The position numbers and the translations under genes were made by a program. 13,265 bases of DNA from assembly GCA_022729275.1 (NCBI GenBank), contig JALDAH010000021.1, forward strand, positions 1 to 13,265. The letters are read 5' to 3'. Source of the DNA: Candidatus Nanoanaerosalina archaeon (GTDB taxonomy: Archaea; Nanohalarchaeota; Nanosalinia; Nanosalinales; Nanoanaerosalinaceae). Numbering within the stretch: the first letter of the stretch is position 1; every line of letters starts with the position of its first letter. The notes below the pieces were generated by a model, which searched no databases, had not been told where the DNA came from, and saw only the letters and a list, made by a program, of their open reading frames with translations. Shown here in pieces: positions 1-5,750 of the stretch.

Positions 1-36
1 AAAGATTTAAAAGTGATTTCTTTCTTCTCCGGAAAG

Positions 37-44
37 TTATTTAA
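37..44 (+). promoter_or_regulatory. TATA-like element of the lplBA operon
   Basis: TTATTTAA is centred about 28 nt before the lplB ATG at 69. There is no Shine-Dalgarno sequence between the two, so the transcript is probably leaderless or nearly so. The same spacing recurs at most other first genes in the window, which raises confidence in an otherwise weak AT-rich match. Confidence 0.45.
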
Positions 45-68
45 TCTAATCTCAGGAATCTTCTTTGT

Positions 69-338
69 ATGAGGGGAAAGGCTTCAAAAAAGAATGAAGG
101 AGGGAAGCTTGTGAGAGTCAAAGTGGTTTATGACGACAAGATAAGAGAAGTTGATATCACAGGAGATTTTTTTCTGGAACCTCCGGAGTCATTAGAGGTG
201 CTTGAAAAAGCCTTAGAAGGAATTTCTATCAGAGAAAATTGTGAGAAAATGTTGGAACTATTGGAAGAAGTGGATGCAGAATTGATAGGATTTTCCAGAG
301 AAGACATAGTTGGCTGTTTGGAAGAGGTGGTCAGATGA
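69..338 (+). CDS. lplB: Lipoate-protein ligase accessory subunit LplB
   Basis: This 89-residue protein matches the separate C-terminal accessory domain of lipoate ligase, as in the two-subunit enzyme of Thermoplasma acidophilum. LplB is needed there for the first, lipoate-adenylating half-reaction. Visible family features are the early EGGKLVRVKV strand, the ITGDFFLEPPESLE segment around residues 30-43, and a helical second half. Length fits the family. It precedes lplA with a 4-nt ATGA overlap (335-338), and GAGGTGG at 324-330 inside lplB is a good Shine-Dalgarno for lplA, so the two are probably translationally coupled and made in equal amounts. Start 69 is supported by a TATA-like element at 37-44. 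The identification rests on motif resemblance plus the adjacent lplA, which makes it fairly secure. Confidence 0.85.
   Translation: MRGKASKKNEGGKLVRVKVVYDDKIREVDITGDFFLEPPESLEVLEKALEGISIRENCEKMLELLEEVDAELIGFSREDIVGCLEEVVR
324..330 (+). promoter_or_regulatory. Shine-Dalgarno for lplA inside lplB
   Basis: GAGGTGG lies 4 nt before the lplA ATG at 335 and matches the archaeal 16S anti-Shine-Dalgarno well. It fixes the lplA start at the ATGA overlap, and it contrasts with the leaderless look of the first gene of the operon. Confidence 0.7.
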
Positions 339-1075
339 AGTTTGAAATGATGGATACAGGTCCCTTTTCAGAGTCTTTTCACCACGCGCTCGACGAGATA
401 ATCCTTCAGGAAATGGATACAAAAAAACCGGTTATAAGGTTCTGGTATAGGAAAAAACCGGCTGTACCTATGGGGAGATTCCAGTCATTTATTGACGAGG
501 TGAATGATAGTTACGTTGAGAGTAAAAAAATAGATGTTGTTCGTAGAATAACAGGTGGTGGAGCCATGTACGTTGAACCCAGAAAAGTCATAACTTATTC
601 TTTGTACCTTCCGAGAAGTTTTGTTCCGGATGATTTCGAAGAATCATACAGAAAACTTGATTCATGGGTTGTTGAGGGATTAAGAGAGATAGGTATCGAT
701 GCAAGGCATGAACCTTTGAACGACATTGTCTGTGAGGAAGGAAAACTCGGGGGCTCAGCTCAACTCAGGAAAAAGGACAGGGTGCTACACCATGCTACTT
801 TGAATTACAACATAAGTATAGAGGAGATGTTGAAATGTTTGAGGATTGGAAAGGACAAGATTTCCGACAAAGCCATAAAATCAGCGGAAAAAAGAGTTTC
901 GGCGATAGGAGAAAAGATAGATCTTGGCATTGATGAGGTTATAGACCGACTTAAAAATGTTTTTGAAAGAAAGTATAAAGTTGAAAGAATATCTTTAAAT
1001 GAACATACCCTTGAAAAAGCAGAAGAACTGGCAAAGTACAAGTTCTCTTCTGATGAGTGGAACAGAAAGCTCTGA
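335..1075 (+). CDS. lplA: Lipoate-protein ligase catalytic subunit LplA
   Basis: This 246-residue member of the biotin/lipoate ligase fold attaches lipoate, through lipoyl-AMP, to a lysine of lipoyl-domain proteins such as 2-oxoacid dehydrogenase E2 or glycine-cleavage H protein. The glycine-rich lipoate-binding motif RRITGGGAMY is at residues 70-79. The conserved lysine follows in EGKLGGSAQ (K137), and HHATLNYNI spans 152-160. The usual His after the glycine loop (GGGAVxH) is replaced here by V80. It is short and lacks its own C-terminal accessory domain, which is supplied by lplB immediately upstream, exactly as in the bipartite archaeal enzyme. No lipoylated substrate gene lies in the window, so the substrate is unknown. 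An octanoyl-transferase-like activity cannot be excluded by sequence alone, but the lplB partner favours the ligase. Confidence 0.88.
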   Translation: MKFEMMDTGPFSESFHHALDEIILQEMDTKKPVIRFWYRKKPAVPMGRFQSFIDEVNDSYVESKKIDVVRRITGGGAMYVEPRKVITYSLYLPRSFVPDDFEESYRKLDSWVVEGLREIGIDARHEPLNDIVCEEGKLGGSAQLRKKDRVLHHATLNYNISIEEMLKCLRIGKDKISDKAIKSAEKRVSAIGEKIDLGIDEVIDRLKNVFERKYKVERISLNEHTLEKAEELAKYKFSSDEWNRKL

Positions 1076-1085
1076 GGCAAGACTG

Positions 1086-1092
1086 TATAAAT
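1086..1092 (+). promoter_or_regulatory. TATA-like element of the PHP gene
   Basis: TATAAAT is centred about 26 nt before the ATG at 1114. It sits inside the reading frame extended upstream to 1057, so it argues for 1114 as the true start and for a leaderless mRNA separate from lplBA. Confidence 0.55.
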
Positions 1093-1113
1093 GTGTTTTT
1101 TCAAATAAACTAC

Positions 1114-1986
1114 ATGAAATTTGCTGATCTCCACATACACACCACAGCTTCTGATGGAAGAGACACTCTTGACACAAGGGTGAGAGATGCGAAGGCTAAA
1201 GGACTGTCCTGCATAGCCATAACAGATCATGATACATTACATCCTGAACTTGAGGAACCTGTTCAAATTATAGGAGGTGTGGAAGTTATTTCTGGTTCTG
1301 AAATCGAAGTCGAGCTGGACGGTTTCAAAGTAGATTTGCTGGTTTACTTTGTAGCAAAGGGTGAAAACCGGTTTTCAAGGCTCGTAAACACTGTTTACAA
1401 AAAAAGGGTCGAGAGGATGAAACAGATGGTGGAGAAGGTTAATGAGATGATCGATTCCGAGATTTTCTTTGAGGAGGTTGAAAATCTTGCTGACAATGTA
1501 CTCGTTAGACCCCATCTTGGGAAAGTGCTTGTAGAAAAGGGAGAGGCAAAGGATTTGGATGATGCTTATGACAAATTCATATCGTCAGACAGCTATGCCT
1601 ATGTTCCACTCGATATACTAAATTCAGAGGAGCTTATAGATATTGTGCATGAGTGTGGAGGACTTGTGTCTCTTGCACACCCTGGAAGAAGCATACCCAA
1701 AGACGATTTTCCTCTTCTACTTGAAAAACTTGTTGAACAGGGATTGGATGCTTTGGAGGCGGAATATTATTACAGAGGGTTTGGAAATATTTCTGACAGA
1801 TATTTTTTTGGGAACGGCTACGCTAGAAAGTTGTGTGACGCTTATAATTTGCTTGTTACAGGAGGTTCCGACTGCCACGGTTCTCTATCAGATCACTACA
1901 CTATAGGGAAAAAGAGGCTTTACTATGGTTATGTGGAGGAGCTAAAAGACAGGTGGAAAGAAATTAAAACAACAAAAAAAGTTTAG
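1114..1986 (+). CDS. PHP-domain metal-dependent phosphoesterase (RNase AM/TrpH-like)
   Basis: This 290-residue polymerase-and-histidinol-phosphatase (PHP) protein resembles the YciV/TrpH group, known for 5'-3' exoribonuclease (RNase AM) and 3',5'-nucleotide bisphosphate phosphatase activity. All expected metal ligands are visible: H7 and H9 in DLHIHTTASDG, D14, H39 in ITDHDT, E63 in GSEIE, H134 in RPHLGK, H189 in LAHPG, and D253 and H255 in GSDCHG. The insert after RPHL with KGEAKDLDDAYDKF is also typical. The reading frame is open upstream to 1057 and would overlap lplA, but homology begins at MKFADLHIH and TATAAAT lies 26 nt before that ATG, so I place the start at 1114. Its end overlaps the convergent regulator gene by 4 nt. 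The enzyme class is secure; the physiological substrate is not. Confidence 0.88.
   Translation: MKFADLHIHTTASDGRDTLDTRVRDAKAKGLSCIAITDHDTLHPELEEPVQIIGGVEVISGSEIEVELDGFKVDLLVYFVAKGENRFSRLVNTVYKKRVERMKQMVEKVNEMIDSEIFFEEVENLADNVLVRPHLGKVLVEKGEAKDLDDAYDKFISSDSYAYVPLDILNSEELIDIVHECGGLVSLAHPGRSIPKDDFPLLLEKLVEQGLDALEAEYYYRGFGNISDRYFFGNGYARKLCDAYNLLVTGGSDCHGSLSDHYTIGKKRLYYGYVEELKDRWKEIKTTKKV
1969..1980 (-). terminator. T-rich terminator of the wHTH/PLD gene
   Basis: Read on the minus strand, this stretch gives seven T residues followed by GTTGT, directly after the regulator gene's TAA at 1983-1985. T-rich tracts without a stable hairpin are the usual archaeal intrinsic terminator. It lies within the 3' end of the PHP gene. 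Confidence 0.4.
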
Positions 1987-2831
1987 ACTCTTTCAAGGTT
2001 TTTTATAGTTCTTAGATCTTTTATCCTTTTTTCACCGGGCATAGAACCTCTATAAATCTTCCAGAAAACTTTTGTCAACCATTCAACCCATTTATCGTCT
2101 TTTATCTCGTAAAAAAGATATTTATCCTCCTTTCTACTTTTTTCATCTGTTTTTCTCATTTCTTTCAACTGAACAAATTTGTCGTCAACAATGAAAGCTC
2201 TTAAAGGGTGTTCATTGTGTCTTATATTAATATTATCTTTTTTCAACGATTTTTTGAAATCAAAAAATTTTTCAGCATTTTTCATGGATCCTGTATCAAC
2301 TCTACCTATAAAAAAAAGTTTTATTCCATCATTTGAAAGTTCTCTAAATACTTTCAGGCATTTTTCGTCTTTGTAAGTTAGGTTGACCCATGATAGATCT
2401 CCTGAAAAAAACATAATTCTTTCCTGAGCCTGTCTCAAAAGAGTGAATATGTCGTGCTTTGCCTCAACATATTCCTTTGTCTGTTTTTCCATGAAAGCCT
2501 TTCTTTTGTCCTCATCTGCGCTCTGGTATATATCGAAGGGTGAGAAGTCCTCTTTTTTCCTACCTGTTTCTATCTTTTTGAGCAATTGCTCCTGCACCTT
2601 GGAGGTGCTGAAACTGTTTAGATTATTCCAGTAAGCTATTTTAAGAGCTCCACGTGTGCCTTTCCTAAAAGTTCTTCTGCTGATATATCCTTCCTCATTC
2701 TCCATTTTTTCGAGGTATCTGTCTGCAGTCCTCCAGCTTCTCCCTACTTTTTGAGCGACCTCCTGTACAGTTCTTGGTTTCTGTTTGATGAAATCTCTGA
2801 TATCTTTTCTTGTGTTTCTTTCCAGAACCAT
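1983..2831 (-). CDS. Winged-helix regulator with degenerate PLD-like sensor domain
   Basis: This 282-residue protein has an N-terminal winged helix-turn-helix at about residues 7-66 (TVQEVAQKVG, then recognition helix RSWRTADRYLEKM). A linker/coiled segment to about 135 leads to a phospholipase D-like fold at about 138-262 (RIMFFSGDLSW, KLFFIGR, HPLRAFIVDDKF). The catalytic HxK(x4)D motif is absent: HPL replaces HxK at 208-210. The domain is therefore more likely a sensor than an enzyme, the arrangement known in TrmB-type and related archaeal regulators. The frame opens at 2882, but that start would run through a perfect palindrome and a TATA-like element, so I use the ATG at 2831. It is divergent from tdk and probably regulates itself, and perhaps tdk, through that palindrome. 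The ligand is unknown. Confidence 0.7.
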   Translation of the reverse strand: MVLERNTRKDIRDFIKQKPRTVQEVAQKVGRSWRTADRYLEKMENEEGYISRRTFRKGTRGALKIAYWNNLNSFSTSKVQEQLLKKIETGRKKEDFSPFDIYQSADEDKRKAFMEKQTKEYVEAKHDIFTLLRQAQERIMFFSGDLSWVNLTYKDEKCLKVFRELSNDGIKLFFIGRVDTGSMKNAEKFFDFKKSLKKDNINIRHNEHPLRAFIVDDKFVQLKEMRKTDEKSRKEDKYLFYEIKDDKWVEWLTKVFWKIYRGSMPGEKRIKDLRTIKNLERV

Positions 2832-2851
2832 AAATAAAAAATAGGAATAGG

Positions 2852-2860
2852 ATATTAAAA
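2852..2860 (-). promoter_or_regulatory. TATA-like element of the wHTH/PLD gene
   Basis: On the minus strand this reads TTTTAATAT, centred about 25 nt before the ATG at 2831. That spacing suits a leaderless transcript and supports the shorter start. The palindrome at 2866-2882 begins just upstream, where TFB would contact DNA. Confidence 0.5.
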
Positions 2861-2865
2861 CTTTG

Positions 2866-2882
2866 TTGACATTAAATGTCAA
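2866..2882. promoter_or_regulatory. Perfect 17-bp palindrome, candidate operator
   Basis: TTGACATTAAATGTCAA is a perfect inverted repeat of two 8-bp arms around a single central base (2874). It lies in the 97-bp space between the divergent regulator and tdk start codons, just upstream of the regulator's TATA-like element and about 55 bp before the tdk ATG. The local regulator is the obvious candidate binder. This is an inference from position and symmetry. Confidence 0.6.
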
Positions 2883-2893
2883 GTAACTTCCAT

Positions 2894-2904
2894 TAAAAAT
2901 AAAA
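2894..2904 (+). promoter_or_regulatory. TATA-like element of tdk
   Basis: TAAAAATAAAA is centred about 30 nt before the tdk ATG at 2929. A weak GGGG at 2920-2923 could help ribosome binding if a short leader exists. The promoter faces away from that of the divergent regulator. Confidence 0.4.
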
Positions 2905-2928
2905 CACTACCAATAATTAGGGGTTTTG

Positions 2929-3528
2929 ATGAGAGGAAAACTGAAAGTTTACACCGGTCCGATGTTCGCAGGTAAAACATCGGCCATGGTACAAGAACTT
3001 GAGAAGTACGACGAATTCGTTGCTTTTAAACCGGATATGGATGATAGGTATTCTGAAGAGGAGATTATAACTCATAATGGCCATGAGATACCAGCCAACT
3101 CAGTACCAACGGACAAAATATTTTTTATTGTGGAGTCCATAAACTATGAAAAAGTTTCTGCTGTTGGTTTCGACGAGGCACAGTTCTTCGATGAATCGTT
3201 GCTTGATGCTGTTGATTATGTGTTGGAGGAAAATACGGATGTTTTGGTTTCAGGACTTGACCTTGATTTTAGAAGAGAGAACTTTGGATATGTTTCCAAA
3301 CTTATCAAAAAGTCTGATGTTTGTAAAAAACTTCTGGCGAGATGTGAAGTATGTGGAGGTGATGCAGAATACACCCAGAGAATTATAAATGGTGAACCTG
3401 CCAGTTATGATGATCCAGTGGTCCTTATAGGTGCAGAAGAGAAATATGAGCCGAGATGCGATAATCATCACGTCTTGAGAGATGGAACAGGTTCAAGCTA
3501 TGAAGAAGTATTATCAGATATAGGATGA
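2929..3528 (+). CDS. tdk: Thymidine kinase (type II)
   Basis: This 199-residue cytoplasmic salvage enzyme phosphorylates thymidine to dTMP with ATP. The P-loop GPMFAGKT is at residues 10-17. The catalytic glutamate is in FDEAQFF (E83), followed by GLDLDFRRENFG (109-120), which matches the family's GLDxDFRxxPFG element. The structural zinc site is complete, with C139 and C142 in CEVC plus C177 and H180 in CDNH. The lasso loop YTQRIINGEPASYDDPVVLIGA contacts the base. Length is normal. An in-frame TTG directly precedes the ATG, but ATG at 2929 is the more likely start. It is divergent from the wHTH/PLD regulator. Its last 31 nt overlap the 3' end of the convergent glycosyltransferase gene. Confidence 0.95.
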   Translation: MRGKLKVYTGPMFAGKTSAMVQELEKYDEFVAFKPDMDDRYSEEEIITHNGHEIPANSVPTDKIFFIVESINYEKVSAVGFDEAQFFDESLLDAVDYVLEENTDVLVSGLDLDFRRENFGYVSKLIKKSDVCKKLLARCEVCGGDAEYTQRIINGEPASYDDPVVLIGAEEKYEPRCDNHHVLRDGTGSSYEEVLSDIG

Positions 3529-4163
3529 TTTTTAAGGTACTGGAAAGCTATCTCCATGTACATCTTCGACTTGTCAAGAAAACCTTTCCCCAGACCTCTC
3601 TTTTCTTCCTTCATATGTTGTGTAACTCCTTTAAGCTCAACTTTCTCAATTGATACATCTATCTCCCTACAAGTCTGGTTTAAAGCCATTTCTATGGCGT
3701 AACCATCAAAATCCTTTTCGATAGTTCTATCCCATAAATCTCTCGATAAAACTCTCTGACCTGTAAGTTTGGGGTGAAGAGTCATAGCAAAATCTGTAAA
3801 TGTTCTACCATCCTTGAAAACACCTAAAACCATGGATTCTTCTTTTTTGGAGAAAAATTTTTCGATCATGTTTCCCACATGACTTTCCCTCAGGTTTATC
3901 AGATCAGCATCGAGGAACATGAAAACATCGTTTTTTGATCTTTTTACACCGGCCTTTATAGCTTCGGTTTTACCTCTGTTGTCCTCAAGAACCAAAAGAT
4001 TTATATCTTCAAAACTTTTTACTATACGCGAAGTTCCGTCCTCAGATCCATCATCAACAACAATTATTTCATCCAGTTCGGTCCTTGAAACCGTCTCTAG
4101 AACTTCTTTTATATTTTCCTCTTCATTGTAAGCCGGGATAATGGCCGATACTTTACGACCCAT
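3498..4163 (-). CDS. Family 2 glycosyltransferase
   Basis: This 221-residue single-domain GT-A glycosyltransferase shows the GT2 signature: VSAIIPAYNEEENI at the N-terminus, nucleotide-binding IIVVDDGSEDGT (33-44), and a DxD-type metal motif FLDAD (83-87). TGQRVLSRDLW (134-144) and KGVTQHMKEEKRG (178-190) correspond to acceptor and late-fold elements. It has no membrane segment, unlike many polyprenyl-phosphate GT2 enzymes. Donor and acceptor sugars cannot be read from the sequence; dolichyl-phosphate or surface-glycan synthesis are the usual roles. It lies 21 nt after herA and is probably co-transcribed with it, though no functional link is obvious. Its end overlaps tdk by 31 nt. I see no good Shine-Dalgarno before its ATG; a small inverted repeat fills that gap. 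Confidence 0.85.
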   Translation of the reverse strand: MGRKVSAIIPAYNEEENIKEVLETVSRTELDEIIVVDDGSEDGTSRIVKSFEDINLLVLEDNRGKTEAIKAGVKRSKNDVFMFLDADLINLRESHVGNMIEKFFSKKEESMVLGVFKDGRTFTDFAMTLHPKLTGQRVLSRDLWDRTIEKDFDGYAIEMALNQTCREIDVSIEKVELKGVTQHMKEEKRGLGKGFLDKSKMYMEIAFQYLKNHPISDNTSS

Positions 4164-4168
4164 AACCT

Positions 4169-4182
4169 GTTCTTTGAAGAAC
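4169..4182. repeat. Intercistronic inverted repeat between herA and the GT2 gene
   Basis: GTTCTTTGAAGAAC has two 6-bp arms with a 2-nt centre (or a 5-bp stem with a 4-nt loop). It fills most of the 21 nt between the herA stop and the glycosyltransferase start, where a ribosome-binding site would be expected. It could be an mRNA hairpin tuning the second gene. It is short enough to be chance. Confidence 0.35.
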
Positions 4183-4184
4183 CA

Positions 4185-5693
4185 TTACATAAAAGCATCT
4201 ATTTCGTCTTTCTCCTTCTCAACTTTTTCTCTGTATTCCAAAGCAGCTTCTTCCAGATTTTTACCTGTTTCAAACTCTTCAGACTTTCTCTGTCTTATCG
4301 AGATGAAAGTAGGATAGTCAACGGCTTCACCAACTAGAATGCCTTCTCCAACCCTTAAACCTGAAATAGAACGGATAACATCTGATGTTACCCCTTCTGA
4401 GCTTTGTTTGATTCTTTCAAGGTCATTCGGGTTGGTTACTCTTAGTATCATGTGTGTATTGCATTGTGAAAGAGCTGTAGTCGAGAGACCAACAGGTCTC
4501 TGCGATATAAGGCCTAGAGAAGCGTGGAATTTTCTGCCTTCTCTTGCTATCCTTGTGATTGTGCTTCTTGCAAGCGCAACATCCGATGAACGGTTTTCAG
4601 GTGCAAAATTGTGAGCTTCCTCAACTAAGAAAAGGAATGGAGGTATTTCGCCGTTCATCCTCGCCTTGAAAAGTCTGTCACCGAAATAAGCTGTTATTAT
4701 CTGCTTTTTCTTGTAGTCTATAACATCTGATAGATCAAGAACAACCATTTTTCCCTGCTCTACCCTGTCTATAGAGGGCTGGTCGTAAAGCCCGAAGAGA
4801 TTCATGGATTTCATTCTATTAATTCTATCAAGCCATATCCTTTTGGTCTTTTTGTCCATGTCAGCCTCCTCTATCATCCTCTCCATATCCTTCAGGCTGT
4901 ATGCTCCACCACCATTTCTCATTTTTTTTCTCATCTCCGATATAACCTTGATTATTTCTCTTTTCTGGGCGGTTGAGACATCTGAAAAATAATGAGCCAT
5001 CTTTCCAGGTGTTATGTTTGAGAGACCAATCTTGATGTCGTTACCTCTGAAAACCTCGACACGGTGACCGTAATCATGATCTCTTCCAAAACCAGCATAT
5101 TCTCCGTGAGGATCTATAGATACTAACCCTATATTACCATTGTCTCTATCCCTGTCAAGTATTTCCTCTATCATTACTGATGCAAGATAAGATTTTCCTG
5201 CTCCGGACTGCGCCAGTATTGCGAAATGTTTTTGGAACAGCTTTGTCATGTTTATCCTCGCATCAAGATCTTGAAACTGTACTTCCCCCAGGTTGAGACC
5301 CTTTTCCATGTCAAGGCCCAGGAAATCAGCAAGCCTGTTTTTTTCAGCCAGATATATCTCTGTGCCTGGTGAAGGAGGAAAAGAAGGTCTTCTTATAAGT
5401 TTTGAAGTGTAAATTCCTAAAATCCTACCTTCGCCTATTAACTGCTCTCTTTCTTCAGTTGGAAACTGTTCCTGGAGTTTAACATTGTTTTTAGCTGATT
5501 CTGAAACTGATTCAGGGTTATGGTAGAAAATATTTGATTTCCTAACTCTTGAGACCCTTGCTATGGCTTTTCCACCTCCTGCATCGTACTCGACGAACTG
5601 TTCCTTGTTGACAGGTTTTTCCAGGACAAAGCTTATTTTTTCAGATGTGGGGCTATCCTCTGTTGAAATTATAGTACCTACTTTTTCTGTCAT
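4185..5693 (-). CDS. herA: HerA DNA helicase/translocase
   Basis: This 502-residue FtsK/HerA-superfamily hexameric ATPase works with the NurA nuclease and Mre11-Rad50 in archaeal DNA end resection. An N-terminal HAS beta-barrel covers about residues 1-110. The ATPase core follows with Walker A AQSGAGKS (161-168, K167), SIDPHGEY (192-199), and Walker B FLFLVEEAHNF (353-363) with the catalytic glutamate pair E358/E359. RIAREGRKF (381-389) holds a likely arginine finger, and GLISQRP (394-400) the sensor glutamine. Length is typical. The lysine/glutamate-rich C-terminal tail fits the helical brace. NurA and Mre11-Rad50 are not in this window, unlike the common archaeal cluster. Transcription appears to start from a TATA-like element shared with the divergent surface-protein gene. 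Confidence 0.93.
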   Translation of the reverse strand: MTEKVGTIISTEDSPTSEKISFVLEKPVNKEQFVEYDAGGGKAIARVSRVRKSNIFYHNPESVSESAKNNVKLQEQFPTEEREQLIGEGRILGIYTSKLIRRPSFPPSPGTEIYLAEKNRLADFLGLDMEKGLNLGEVQFQDLDARINMTKLFQKHFAILAQSGAGKSYLASVMIEEILDRDRDNGNIGLVSIDPHGEYAGFGRDHDYGHRVEVFRGNDIKIGLSNITPGKMAHYFSDVSTAQKREIIKVISEMRKKMRNGGGAYSLKDMERMIEEADMDKKTKRIWLDRINRMKSMNLFGLYDQPSIDRVEQGKMVVLDLSDVIDYKKKQIITAYFGDRLFKARMNGEIPPFLFLVEEAHNFAPENRSSDVALARSTITRIAREGRKFHASLGLISQRPVGLSTTALSQCNTHMILRVTNPNDLERIKQSSEGVTSDVIRSISGLRVGEGILVGEAVDYPTFISIRQRKSEEFETGKNLEEAALEYREKVEKEKDEIDAFM

Positions 5694-5717
5694 ACACTTG
5701 TTTTTTTATGATGAAAA

Positions 5718-5727
5718 GATAAAAAGG
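5718..5727. promoter_or_regulatory. Shared TATA-like element between divergent herA and surface-protein genes
   Basis: GATAAAAAGG is centred near 5722, about 29 nt from both the herA ATG (5693, minus) and the TTG start at 5751 (plus). It is the best TATA-like element for either gene in the 57-bp gap. One TBP site could therefore drive both leaderless transcripts, with direction set by flanking TFB contacts. Confidence 0.45.
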
Positions 5728-5750
5728 ATGCTGGGTAATCTCTGTATACC

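Noticed and set aside
1057..1113. N-terminal extension of 19 residues on the PHP protein, starting inside lplA
   Set aside because: PHP homology begins at the ATG at 1114, the extension covers the TATA-like element at 1086-1092, and it has no recognisable start signal.
805..1230. 141-codon open frame antisense to lplA and the PHP gene
   Set aside because: It is fully opposite two well-identified genes, has no family resemblance, and its composition is that of a shadow frame.
2832..2882. N-terminal extension of 17 residues on the wHTH/PLD regulator
   Set aside because: It would translate the regulator's own TATA-like element and run up to the end of the 17-bp palindrome; the ATG at 2831 fits a leaderless start.
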